64,000 bases of DNA from Meandrina meandrites. Lineage: Eukaryota > Cnidaria > Anthozoa > Scleractinia > Meandrinidae. The notes under the pieces are model-generated. The model saw only the letters and a list, made by a program, of their open reading frames with translations. It had not been told where the DNA came from and did no database searches. Shown piece after piece: positions 25,905 to 38,650 of the stretch (its first letter is position 1; each line of letters opens with the position of its first letter). Position numbers and translations under genes: made by a program. Location of the stretch: contig OY855912.1 of assembly GCA_963693305.1 (NCBI GenBank), positions 32,055,777-32,119,776 of the forward strand. The letters are read 5' to 3'.

Positions 25905-28900
25905 AGTGTATATACCGTGTATATACCGTGTATATACCGTGTATATACCGTATATACTACTATACCGTGTATAGTGCACAGTGCACAGAGTACAGTGTAC
26001 CGTGTATAGTGCACAGTGCACAGTGCACAGAGTACAGTGTACCGTGTATAGTGCACAGAGTACAGTGTACCGTGTATAGTGCACAGAGTATAGTGTACCG
26101 TGTATAGTGCACAGTGCACAGAGTACAGTGTACCGTGCATAGTGCACAGTGCACTGAGTCCAGTGTACCGTGTATAGTGCACAGTGCACAGAGTACAGTG
26201 TACCGTGTATAGTGCACAGTGTACAGAGTACAGTGTACCGTGTATAGTGCACAGTGCACAGAGTACAGTGTACCGTGTATAGTGCACAGTGCACAGTGCA
26301 CAGAGTAGAGTGTACCGTGTATAGTGCACAGTGCACAGAGTACAGTGTACCGTGCATAGTGCACAGTGCAGAGAGTACAGTGTACCGTGTATAGTGCACA
26401 GATTACAGTGTACCGTGTATAGTGCAAAGAGTACAGTGTACCGTGTATAGTGCAAAGAGTACAGTGTACCGTGTATAGTGCACAGTGCACAGAGTACAGT
26501 GTACCGTGTATAGAGCACAGTGCACTGAGTCCAGTGTACCGTGTATAGTGCACAGTGCACAGAGTACAGTGTACCGTGTATAGTGCACAGTGCACAGAGT
26601 ACAGTGTACTGTGTATAGTGCACAGTGCACAGTGCACAGAATACAGTGTACCGTGTATAGTGCACAGCGCACAGAGTACAGTGTATATACCGTGTATATA
26701 CCGTATATACTACTATACCGTGTAAAGTGCACAGTGCACAGAGTACAGTGTACCGTGTATAGTGCACAGTGCACAGTGCACAGAGTACAGTGTACCGTGT
26801 ATAGTGTACAGAGTACAGTGTACCGTGTATAGTGCACAGCAAACAGAGTACAGTGTACCGTGTATAGTGCACAGTGCACAGAGTACAGTGTACCGTGTAT
26901 AGTGCACGGTGCACAGAGTACAGTGTACCGCGTATAGTGCACAGTGCACAGAGTACAGTGTACCACGTATAGTGCACAGGGCACAGAGTACAGTGTACCG
27001 TGGATAGTGCACAGAGTACAGGCTACTGTGTACAGTGGACAGTGCAGAGAGTACAGTGTACCGTGTATAGTGCACAGTGCACAGTGTACCATGTATAGTG
27101 AACAGAGTACAGTGTACCGTGTATAGTACACAGTGCACAGAGTACAGTGTACCTTGTATAGTGCACAGAGTACAGTGTACCGTTTATAGTGCACAGTGCA
27201 CAGAGTACAGTGTACTGTGTATAGTGCACAGAGTACAGTGTACCGTGTATTTGAAAACAGTGCACAGTGCACAGAGTACAGTGTACCGTGTATAGTGCAA
27301 AGTGCACAGAGTACAGTGTACCGTGTATAGTGCACAGTGCACAGTGCACAGAGTACAGTGTACTGTGTATAGTGCACAGCGCACAGAGTACAGTGTACAA
27401 TGTATAGTGCACAGTGCACAGAGTACAGTGTACCGTGTATAGTGCACAGTGCACAGAGTACAGTGTACCGTGTATAGTGCACAGTGCACAGTGCACAGAG
27501 TACAGTGTACCGTGTATAGTGCACAGCGCACAGAGTACAGTGTACCGTGTATAGTGCACAGGTTACTGTGTACTGTGTATGGTGTACAGTGCACAGAGTA
27601 CAGTGTACCGTGTATAGTGCACAGTGCAGAGAGTACAGTGTACTGTGTATTGTGCACAGAGTACAGTGTACCGTGCATGGTGCACAGTGCACAGAGTACA
27701 GTGTACCGTGTATAGTGCACAGAGTACAGTGTACCGTGTATAGTGCACAGAGTAGGGTGTACCGTGTATAGTGCACAGTGTACAGAGCACATTGTATCGT
27801 GCATAGTGCACAGTGCAGAGAGTACAGTGTACCGTGTATAGTGCACAGAGTACAGTGTACCGTGTATAGTGCAAAGAATACAGTGTACCGTGTATAGTGC
27901 ACAGAGTACAGTGTACCGTGTATAGTGCACAGTGCACAGAGTACAGTGTACCGTGTATAGAGCACAGTGCACTGAGTCCAGTGTACCGTGTATAGTGCAC
28001 AGTGCAAAGAGTACAGTGTACAGTGTATAGTGCACAGTGCACAGTGCACAGAGTAAAGTGTACCGTGTATAGTGCACAGCGCACAGAGTACAGTGTATAT
28101 ACCGTGTATATACCGTATATACTACTATACCGTGTTTAGTGCACAGTGCACAGAGTACAGTGTACCGTGTATAGTGCACAGTGCACAGTGCACAGAGTAC
28201 AGTGTACCATGTATAGTGCACAGAGTACAGTGTACCGTGTATAGTGCAAAGAGTACAGTGTACCGTGTATAGTGCAAAGAGTACAGTGTACCGTGTATAG
28301 TGCACAGTGCACAGAGTACAGTGTACCGTGTATAGAGCACAGTGCACTGAGTCCAGTGTACCGTGTATAGTGCACAGTGCACAGAGTACAGTGTACCGTG
28401 TATAGTGCACAGTGCACAGAGTACAGTGTACTGTGTATAGTGCACAGTGCACAGTGCACAGAATACAGTGTACCGTGTATAGTGCACAGCGCACAGAGTA
28501 CAGTGTATATACCGTGTATATACCGTATATACTACTATACCGTGTATAGTGCACAGTGCACAGAGTACAGTGTACCGTGTATAGTGCACAGTGCACAGTG
28601 CACAGAGTACAGTGTACCGTGTATAGTGTACAGAGTACAGTGTACCGTGTATAGTGCACAGCAAACAGAGTACAGTGTACCGTGTATAGTGCACAGTGCA
28701 CAGAGTACAGTGTACCGTGTATAGTGCACGGTGCACAGAGTACAGTGTACCGCGTATAGTGCACAGTGCACAGAGTACAGTGTACCACGTATAGTGCACA
28801 GGGCACAGAGTACAGTGTACCGTGGATAGTGCACAGAGTACAGGCTACTGTGTATAGTGGACAGTGCAGAGAGTACAGTGTACCGTGTATAGTGCACAGT

Positions 28901-30336
28901 GCACAGTGTACCATGTATAGTGAACAGAGTACAGTGTACCGTGTATAGTACACAGTGCACAGAGTACAGTGTACCTTGTATAGTGCACAGAGTACAGTGT
29001 ACCGTTTATAGTGCACAGTGCACAGAGTACAGTGTACTGTGTATAGTGCACAGAGTACAGTGTACCGTGTATTTGAAAACAGTGCATAGTGCACAGAGTA
29101 CAGTGTACCGTGTATAGTGCAAAGTGCACAGAGTACAGTGTACCGTGTATAGTGCACAGTGCACAGTGCACAGAGTACAGTGTACTGTGTATAGTGCACA
29201 GCGCACAGAGTACAGTGTACAATGTATAGTGCACAGTGCACAGAGTACAGTGTACCGTGTATAGTGCACAGTGCACAGAGTACAGTGTACCGTGTATAGT
29301 GCACAGTGCACAGTGCACAGAGTACAGTGTACCGTGTATAGTGCACAGCGCACAGAGTACAGTGTACCGTGTATAGTGCACAGGTTACTGTGTACTGTGT
29401 ATGGTGTACAGTGCACAGAGTACAGTGTACCGTGTATAGTGCACAGTGCAGAGAGTACAGTGTACTGTGTATTGTGCACAGAGTACAGTGTACCGTGCAT
29501 GGTGCACAGTGCACAGAGTACAGTGTACCGTGTATAGTGCACAGAGTACAGTGTACCGTGTATAGTGCACAGAGTAGGGTGTACCGTGTATAGTGCACAG
29601 TGTACAGAGCACAGTGTATCGTGCATAGTGCACAGTGCAGAGAGTACAGTGTACCGTGTATAGTGCACAGAGTACAGTGTACCGTGTATAGTGTAAAGAA
29701 TACAGTGTACCGTGTATAGTGCACAGAGTACAGTGTACCGTGTATAGTGCACAGTGCACAGAGTACAGTGTACCGTGTATAGAGCACAGTGCACTGAGTC
29801 CAGTGTACCGTGTATAGTGCACAGTGCAAAGAGTACAGTGTACAGTGTATAGTGCACAGTGCACAGTGCACAGAGTAAAGTGTACCGTGTATAGTGCACA
29901 GCGCACAGAGTACAGTGTATATACCGTGTATATACCGTATATACTACTATACCGTGTTTAGTGCACAGTGCACAGAGTACAGTGTACCGTGTATAGTGCA
30001 CAGTGCACAGTGCACAGAGTACAGTGTACCGTGTATAGTGCACAGAGTACAGTGTACCGTGTATAGTGCACAGAGTAGAGTGTACCGTGTATAGTGCACA
30101 GTGCACAGAGTACAGTGTACCGTGTATAGAGCACAGTGCACTGAGTCAAGTGTACCGTGTATAGTGCACAGTGCACAGAGTACAGTGTACCGTGTATAGT
30201 GCACAGTGCACAGAGTACAGTGTACCGTGTATAGTACACAGTGCACAGTGCACAGAGTACAGTGTACCGTGTATAATGCACAGCGCACAGAGTACAGTGT
30301 ATATACCTTGTATATACCGTATATACTACTATACCG
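25905..30336 (+). repeat. TATA-rich islands in the first heptamer array
   Basis: Six islands interrupt the heptamer pattern at about 25,905-25,968, 26,681-26,720, 28,093-28,132, 28,503-28,542, 29,915-29,954 and 30,297-30,336. Each is built from GTATATACC and GTGTATATACC repeats and ends in GTATATACTACTATACCG. The first is longer than the other five. Each is normally preceded by a GCGCACA or GCGCAGA heptamer, then GAGTACA. All lie within 5 kb of the outer junction, and none occurs between 30,336 and 43,399. Confidence 0.9.
26404..30047 (+). repeat. 1,822-bp higher-order repeat, two tandem copies (heptamer satellite)
   Basis: Positions 26,404-28,225 and 28,226-30,047 are adjacent copies, each holding two TATA islands and one A-rich interrupter. 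By eye I find about six differences, for example 26,727 (gtaaagtg/gtatagtg), 27,268 (gcacagtg/gcatagtg), 27,791 (cattgta/cagtgta), 27,872 (gtgcaaag/gtgtaaag) and 28,209 (ccatg/ccgtg). Such low divergence implies a recent tandem duplication or an assembly event. Confidence 0.9.
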
Positions 30337-33300
30337 TGTATAGTGCACAGTGCACAGATTACAGTGTACCGTGTATAGTGCACAGTGCACAGTGCACAAA
30401 GTACAGTGTACCGTGTATAGTGTACAGAGTACAGTGTACCGTGCATAGTGCACAGAGTACAGTGTACCGTGTATAGTGCACAGTGCACAGAGTACAGTGT
30501 ACCGTGTATAGTGCACAGTGCACAGAGTACAGTGTACCGTGTATAGTGCACAGTGCATAGTGCACAGAGTACAGTGTACCGTGTATAGTGCACAGTGCAC
30601 AGTGCACAGAGTACAGTGTACCGTGTATAGTGCACAGTGCATAGTGCACAGAGTACAGTGTACCGTGTATAGTGCACAGTGCACAGTGCACAGAGTACAG
30701 TGTACCGTGTATAGTGCACAGCGCACAGAGTACAGTGTACCATGTATAGTGCACAGAGTACTGTGTACCGTGTATGGTGTACAGTGCACAGAGTACAGTG
30801 TACCGTGTATAGTGAACAGAGTACAGTGTGCCGTGTATAGTGCACAGAGTACAGTGTACCGTGTATAGTGCACAGTGCACAGAGTACAGTGTACCGTGTT
30901 TAGTGCACAGGGCATAGAGTACAGTGTACCGTGTATAGTGCAGAGTACAGTGTACTGTGTATATTGCACAGTGCACAGGGTACAGTGTACTGTGTAGAGT
31001 GCACAGTGCACAGCGTACATTGTACCGTGTATAGTGCACAGCACACAGAGTACACTGTACCGTGTATAGTGCACAGTGCACAGAGTACAGTGTACCATGT
31101 ATAGTGCACAGTGCACAGAGTACAGTGTACCGTGTATAGTGCACAGTGCACAGAGTACAGTGTACCGTGTATAGTGCACAGTGCACAGAGTACAGTGTAC
31201 CGTGTATATTGCACCGAGTACAGTGTACCGTGTATAGTGTACAGTGCACAGAGTACAGTGCACAGAGTACAGTGTACCGTGTATAGTGAACATAGTACAG
31301 TGTACCGTGTATAGTGCACAGAGTACAGTGTACCGTGTTTAGTGCACAGTGCACAGAGTACAGTGTACCGTGTATAGTGCACAGTGCACAGAGTACAGTG
31401 TACCGTGTATACTGCACAGTGCACAGAGTAAAGTGTACCGTGTATAGTGAACAGTGCACAGAGTACAGTGTACCGTGTATAGTGCACAGAGTACAGTGTA
31501 CCGTGTATAGTGAACAGTGCACAGAGTACAGTGCACAGAGTACAGTGTACCGTGTATAGTGAACATAGTACAGTGTACCGTGTATAGTGCACAGAGTACA
31601 GTGTACTGTGTTTAGTGCACAGTGCACAGAGTACAGTGTACCGTGTATAGTGCACAGTGCACAGAGTACAGTGTACCGTGTATAGTGCACAGTGCACAGA
31701 GTACAGTGTACCCTGTTTAGTGCACAGGGCATAGAGTACAGTGTACCGTGTATAGTGCAGAGTACAGGGTACTGTGTATAGTGCACAGTGCACAGGGTAC
31801 AGTGTACCGTGTAGAGTGCAGAGTGCACAGCGTACAGTGTACCGTGTATAAGCACAGCACACAGAGTACAGTGTACCGTGTATAGTGCACAGTGCACAGA
31901 GTACAGTGCACCGTGTATAGTGCACAGTGCACAGGGTACAGTGTTCCGTGTATAGTGCACGGTGCACAGAGTGCAGTGTACCGTGTATAGTGCACAGTGC
32001 ACAGAGTACAGTGTACCACGTATAGTGCACAGGGCACAGAGTACAGTGTACCGTAGATAGTGCACAGAGTACAGGGTACTGTGTATAGTGGACAGTGCAC
32101 AGAGTACAGTGTACCGTGTATAGTGCACAGTGCACAGTGTACCATGTATAGTGAACAGAGTACAGTGTACTCTGTATAGTGCACAGAGTACAGTGTACCG
32201 TTTATAGTGCACAGTGCACAGAGTACTGTGTATAGTGCACAAAGTACAGTGTACCGTGTATTAGAAAACAATGCACAGTGCACAGAGTACAGTGTACCGT
32301 GTATAGTGCACAGTGCACAGAGTACAGTGTACCGTGTATAGTGCGCAGTGCACAGTGCACAGAGTACAGTGTACCGTGTATAGTGCACAGCGCACAGAGT
32401 ACAGTGTACCGTGTATACTGAACAGAGTACTGTGTACCGTGTATGGTGTACAGTGCACAGGGTACAGTTTACCGTGTATAGTGAACAGAGTACAGTGTGC
32501 CGTGTATAGTGCACAGAGTACAGTGTACCGTGTATAGTGCACAGTGCACAGAGTACAGTGTACCGTGTATAGTACACAGTGCACAGGGTACAGTGTACCG
32601 TGTATAGTGCACAGTGCACAGAGTACAGTGTACCGTGTATAGTGCACAGAGTACTGTGTACCGTGTATGGTGTACAGTGCACAGAGTACAGTGTACCGTG
32701 TATAGTGTACAGAGTACAGTGTACCGTGTATAGTGCACAGAGTAGAGTGTACCGTGTATAGTGCACAGTGCACAGAGTACAGTTTACCGTGCATAGTGGA
32801 CAGTGCACTGAGTCCAGTGTACCGTGTATAGTGCACAGTGCACAGAGTACAGTGTACCGTGTATAGTGCACAGTGCACAGAGTACAGTGTACCGTGTATA
32901 GTGCACACTGCATAGTGCACAGAGTACAGTGTACCGTGTATAGTGCACAGTGCACAGTGCACAGAGTACAGTGTACCGTGTATAGTGCACAGTGCATAGT
33001 GCACAGAGTACAGTGTACCGTGTATAGTGCACAGCGCACAGAGTACAGTGTACCATGTATAGTGCACAGAGTACTGTGTACCGTGTATGGTGTACAGTGC
33101 ACAGAGTACAGTGTACCGTGTATAGTGAACAGAGTACAGTGTGCCGTGTATAGTGCACAGAGTACAGTGTACCGTGTATAGTGCACAGTGCACAGAGTAC
33201 AGTGTACCGTGTTTAGTGCACAGGGCATAGAGTACAGTGTACCGTGTATAGTGCAGAGTACAGTGTACTGTGTATAGTGCACAGTGCACAGGGTACAGTG

Positions 33301-34590
33301 TACCGTGTAGAGTGCACAGTGCACAGCGTACATTGTACCGTGTATAGTGCACAGCACACAGAGTACAGTGTACCGTGTATAGTGCACAGTGCACAGAGTA
33401 CAGTGTACCATGTATAGTGCACAGTGCACAGAGTACAGTGTACCGTGTATAGTGCACAGTGCACAGAGTACAGTGTACCGTGTATAGTGCACAGTGCACA
33501 GAGTACAGTGTACTGTGTATATTGCACAGAGTACAGTGTACCGTGTACCGTGTACAGTGCACAGAGTACAGTGCACAGAGTACAGTGTACCGTGTATAGT
33601 GAACATAGTACAGTCTACCGTGTATAGTGCACAGAGTACAGTGTACCGTGTTTAGTGCACAGTGCACAGAGTACAGTGTACCGTGTATAGTGCACAGTGC
33701 ACAGAGTACAGTGTACCGTGTATACTGCACAGTGCACAGAGTACAGTGTACCGTGTATAGTGAACAGTGCACAGAGTACAGTGTACCGTGTATAGTGCAC
33801 AGAGTACAGTGTACCGTGTATAGTGTACAGTGCACAGAGTACAGTGCACAGAGTACAGTGTACCGTGTATAGTGAACATAGTACAGTGTACCGTGTATAG
33901 TGCACAGAGTACAGTGTACTGTGTTTAGTGCACAGTGCACAGAGTACAGTGTACCGTGTATAGTGCACAGTGCACAGAGTACAGTGTACCGTGTATAGTG
34001 CACAGTGCACAGAGTACAGTGTACCCTGTTTAGTGCACAGGACATAGAGTACAGTGTACCGTGTATAGTGCAGACTACAGGGTACTGTGTATAGTGCACA
34101 GTGCACAGGGTACAGTGTACCGTGTAGAGTGCAGAGTGCACAGCGTACAGTGTACCGTGTATAAGCACAGCACACAGAGTACAGTGTACCGTGTATAGTG
34201 CACAGTGCACAGAGTACAGTGCACCGTGTATAGTGCACAGTGCACAGGGTACAGTGTTCCGTGTATAGTGCACGGTGCACAGAGTACAGTGTACCGTGTA
34301 TAGTGCACAGTGCACAGAGTACAGTGTACCACGTATAGTGCACAGGGCACAGAGTACAGTGTACCGTAGATAGTGCACAGAGTACAGGGTACTGTGTATA
34401 GTGGACAGTGCACAGAGTACAGTGTACCATGTATAGTGCACAGTGCACAGTGTACCATGTATAGTGAACAGAGTACAGTGTACCGTGTATAGTGCACAGA
34501 GTACAGTGTACAGTTTATAGTGCACAGTGCACAGAGTACTGTGTATAGTGCACAAAGTACAGTGTACCGTGTATTAGAAAACAATGCACA
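27246..34590 (+). repeat. A-rich interrupters in the first heptamer array
   Basis: A short break in the heptamer phase reads GTGTATTTGAAAACAGTGC near 27,246 and 29,068, and GTATTAGAAAACAATGC near 32,258 and 34,571. Each stands once per higher-order repeat copy and is followed by GTGCACA modules. Its A run is the only non-heptamer motif besides the TATA islands. Confidence 0.85.
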
Positions 34591-35230
34591 GTGCACAGAG
34601 TACAGTGTACCGTGTATAGTGCACAGTGCACAGAGTACAGTGTACCGTGTATAGTGCGCAGTGCACAGTGCACAGAGTACAGTGTACCGTGTATAGTGCA
34701 CAGCGCACAGAGTACAGTGTACCGTGTATACTGTACAGAGTACTGTGTACCGTGTATGGTGTACAGTGCACAGGGTACAGTTTACCGTGTATAGTGAACA
34801 GAGTACAGTGTGCCGTGTATAGTGCACAGAGTACAGTGTACCGTGTATAGTGCACAGTGCACAGAGTACAGTGTACCGTGTATAGTGAACAGAGTACAGT
34901 GTGCCGTGTATAGTGCACAGAGTACAGTGTACCGTGTATAGTGCACAGTGCACAGAGTACAGTGTACCGTGTATAGTACACAGTGCACAGGGTACAGTGT
35001 ACCGTGTATAGTGCACAGAGTACTGTGTACCGTGTATGGTGTACAGTGCACAGAGTACAGTGTACCGTGTATAGTGCACAGTGCAGAGAGTACAGTGTAC
35101 CGTGTATTGTGCACAGAGTACAGTGTACCGTGTATGGTGCAAAGTGCACAGAGTACAGTGTACCGTGTATAGTGCACAGAGTACAGTGTACCGTGTATAG
35201 TGCAAAGAGTACAGTGTACCGTGTATAGTG
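30470..35230 (+). repeat. About 2.3-kb higher-order repeat, two tandem copies (heptamer satellite)
   Basis: About 30,470-32,820 matches about 32,825-35,230. The offset is 2,355 bp at the start and 2,313 bp after a 42-bp unit missing from the second copy near 32,990. It changes again near 34,880, where about 91 bp are added in copy 2. Shared marks include GCATAGTGCACAG, GTGTTTAGTGCACAGGGCATAG, the phase-breaking TAGTGCAGAGTAC and the AGAAAACAATGC interrupter. The size differences equal whole repeat units, as expected from slippage or unequal exchange. Confidence 0.82.
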
Positions 35231-35835
35231 CACAGAGTAGAGTGTACCGTGTATAGTGCACAGTGCACAGAGTACAGTGTACCGTGCATAGTGCACAGTG
35301 CAGAGAGTACAGTGTACCGTGTATAGTGCACAGAGTACAGTGTACCGTGTATAGTGCAAAGAGTACAGTGTACCGTGTATAGTGCACAGAGTACAGTGTA
35401 CCGTGTATAGTGCAGAGTGCACAGAGTACAGTGTACCGTGTATAATGCACAGTGCACAGAGTACAGTGTACCGTGTTTAGTGCACAGGGCATAGATTACA
35501 GTGTACCGTGTATAGTGCACAGAGTACTGTGTACCGTGTATGGTGTACAGTGCACAGAGTACAGTGTACCGTGTATAGTGCACAGTGCAGAGAGTACAGT
35601 GTACCATGTATTGTGCACAGAGTACAGTGTACCGTGTATGGTGCAAAGTGCACAGAGTACAGTGTACCGTGTATAGTGCACAGAGTACAGTGTACCGTGT
35701 ATAGTGCAAAGAGTACAGTGTACCGTGTATAGTGCACAGAGTAATGTGTACCGTGTATAGTGCACAGTGCACAGAGTACAGTGTACCGTTTATAGAGCAC
35801 AGTGCACTGAGTCCAGTGTACCGTGTATAGTGCAC

Positions 35836-35906
35836 AGTGCACAGAGTACAGTGTACCGTGTATAGTGCACTGTGCACTATACACGGTACACTGTACTCTG
35901 TGCACT
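35836..35906. other. Palindromic orientation switch in the heptamer satellite
   Basis: The array reverses here. The left arm ends GTGTATAGTGCAC (35,858-35,870), a single T stands at 35,871, and the right arm begins GTGCACTATACAC. The perfect inverted match extends 35 bp on each side of the central T. Beyond that the arms differ in the number of GTGCACA modules. The arms are therefore the same satellite in opposite orientation but not a base-for-base mirror. Confidence 0.95.
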
Positions 35907-37069
35907 ATACACGGTACACTGTACTCTTTGCACTATACACGGTACACTGAACTCTGTGCACTATACACGGTACACTGTACTCTCTGCACTGTGCACTATG
36001 CACGGTACACTGTACTCTGTGCACTGTGCACTATACACGGTACACTGTACTCTGTGCACTATACACGGTACACTGTACTCTGTGCACTATACACGGTACA
36101 CTGTACTCTGTGCACTATACACGGTACACTGTACTCTTTGCACTGTGCACCATACACGGTACACTGTACTCTGTGCACAATACACGGTACAGTGTACTCT
36201 CTGCACTGTGCACTATACACGGTACACTGTACTCTGTGCACTGTACACCATACACGGTACACAGTACTCTGTGCACTATACACGGTACACTGTACCCTGT
36301 GCACTGTGTACTATACACGGTACACTGTACTCTGTGCACTGTGCACTATACACGGTACACTGTACTCTGTGCACTATACACGGCACACTGTACTCTGTTC
36401 ACTATACACGGTACACTGTACTCTGTGCACTGTGCACTATACACGGTACACTGTACTCTGTGCACTATACACGGTACACTGTACTCTTTGCACTATACAC
36501 GGTACACTGTACTCTGTGCACTATACACGGTACACTGTGCTCTCTGCACTGTGCACTATGGACGTTACACTGTACTCTGTGCACTGTGCACTGTTTTCTA
36601 ACACACGGTACACTGTACTCTGTGCACTATACACAGTACTCTGTACTCTGTGCACTGTGCACTATAAACGGTACACTGTACTCTGTGCACTATACACTGT
36701 ACACTGTACTCTGTGCACTGTGTACTATACACGGTACACTGTACTCTGTTCACTATACATGGTACACTGTGCACTGTGCACTATACACGGTACACTGTAC
36801 TCTTTGCACTATACACGGTACACTGTACTCTGTGCACTATACACGGTACACTGTACTCTCTGCACTGTGCACTATGCACGGTACACTGTACTCCGTGCAC
36901 TGTGCACTATACACGGTACACTCTACTCTGTGCACTATACACGGTACACTGTACTCTGTGCACTATACACGGTACACTGTACTCTGTGCACTATACACGG
37001 TACACTGTACTCTATGCCCTGTGCACTAAACACGGTACACTGTACTCTGTGCACTGTGCACTATACACG

Positions 37070-38650
37070 GTACACTGTACCCTGTGCACTGTGTACTATA
37101 CAAGGTACACTGTACTCTGTGCACTGTGCACTATACACGGTACACTGTACTCTGTGCACTATACACGGCACACTGTACTCTGTTCACTATACACGGTACA
37201 CTGTACTCTGTGCACTGTACACCATACACGGTACACAGTACTCTGTGCACTATACATTGTACACTGTACTCTATGCCCTGTGCACTAAACACGGTACACT
37301 GTACTCTGTGCACTGTGCACTATACACGGTACACTGTACCCTGTGCACTGTGTACTATACACGGTACACTGTACTCTGTGCACTGTGCACTATACACGGT
37401 ACACTGTACTCTGTGCACTATACACGGCACACTGTACTCTGTTCACTATACACGGTACACTGTACTCCGTGCACTGTACACCATACACGGTACACAGTAC
37501 TCTGTGCACTATACACGGTATACTGTACTCTGTGCACTGTGCACTATACACGGTACACTGTACCCTGTGCACTGTGTACTATACACGGTACACTGTGCTC
37601 TGTGCTCTGTGTACTATACACGGTACACTGTACTCTTTGCACTATACACGGTACACTGTACTCTTTGCACTATACACGGTACACTGTACTCTGTGCACTA
37701 TACACGGTACACTGAACTCTCTGCACTGTGCACTATGCACGGTACACTGTACTCTGCGCACTGTGCACTATACACGGTACACTCTACTCTGTGCACTATA
37801 CACGGTACACTGTACTCTGTGCACTATACACGGTACACTTTACTCTGTGCACTATACACGGTACACTGTACTCTATGCCCTGTGCCCTAAACACGGTACA
37901 CTGTACTCTGTGCACTGTGCACTATACACGGTACACTGTACCCTGTGCACTGTGTACTATACACGGTACACTGTACTCTGTGCACTGTGCACTATACACG
38001 GTACACTGTACTCTGTGCACTATACACGGCACACTGTACTCTGTTCACTATACACGGTACACTGTACTCTGTGCACTGTACACCATACACGGTACACAGT
38101 ACTCTGTGCACTATACACGGTACACTGTACTCTATGCCCTGTGCACTAAACACGGTACACTGTACTCTGTGCACTGTGCACTATACACGGTACACTGTAC
38201 CCTGTGCACTGTGTACTATACACGGTACACTGTACTCTGTACAGTGTACACTATACACGGTACACTGTACTCTGTGCACTATACATGGCACACTGTACTC
38301 TGTTCACTATACACGGTACACTGTACTCTGTGCACTGTACACCATACACGGTACACAGTACTCTGTGCACTATACACGGTAAACTGTACTCTGTGCACTG
38401 TGCACTATACACGGTACACTGTACCCTGTGCACTGTGTACTATACACGGTACACTGTACTCTGTGCACTGTGCACTATACACGGTACACTGTACTCTGTG
38501 CACTATACACAGCACACTGTACTCTGTTCACTATACACGGTACACTGTACTCTGTGCACTGTGCACTATACACAGTACACTGTACTCTGTGCACTATACA
38601 CGGCACACTGTACTCTGTTCGCTATACACGGTACACTGTACTCTGTGCAC
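37070..38650 (-). repeat. 259-bp higher-order repeat block (heptamer satellite)
   Basis: A composite unit recurs at exactly 259 bp, which is 37 heptamers, for example 37,081 to 37,340 and 37,941 to 38,200. Its signature in + strand order is TACCCTGTGCACTGTGTAC, then CGGCACACTG, CTGTTCAC, CTGTACACCATACACGG, TACACAGTACTC and TATGCCCTGTGCACTAAACACG. Shortened copies of about 222-224 bp also occur. The same composite reappears at 40,550-41,050. Confidence 0.82.

Larger units (their letters stand above)
25407..35870 (+). repeat. Heptamer-modular satellite (28/35/42-bp units), + orientation
   Basis: The basic unit is four heptamers in fixed order: GTGCACA, GAGTACA, GTGTACC, GTGTATA. The GTGCACA module occurs once, twice or three times, giving units of 28, 35 or 42 bp mixed without obvious order. 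Common variants are GCGCACA, GTGTACA, GAGTAGA, GTGCAAA and GTGCACC. The array starts directly against satellite B and ends at a point of inversion at 35,871. The opposite strand has no stop codon in the consensus in any frame, so long open frames there are artefacts of the repeat. Confidence 0.96.

Noticed and set aside
25905..25968. Promoter TATA boxes in the TATA islands
   Set aside because: The islands are repeats of GTATATACC with no gene downstream and no other promoter element; alternation and copy number fit a repeat variant better.
27184..29871. An 895-codon open frame and similar long frames in the heptamer satellite
   Set aside because: The consensus on that strand lacks stop codons in all frames. 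The peptide is a direct read-out of the heptamers and matches no protein family I know.
25407..35870. CRISPR array
   Set aside because: The unit length (28-42 bp) resembles a CRISPR repeat, but there are no unique spacers and no cas genes; units lie directly head to tail.
35836..35906. Simple fold-back sequencing artefact
   Set aside because: Mirror identity lasts only 35 bp per side. Beyond that, the arms differ in module counts, interrupters and higher-order repeats. An assembly join cannot be ruled out from sequence alone.
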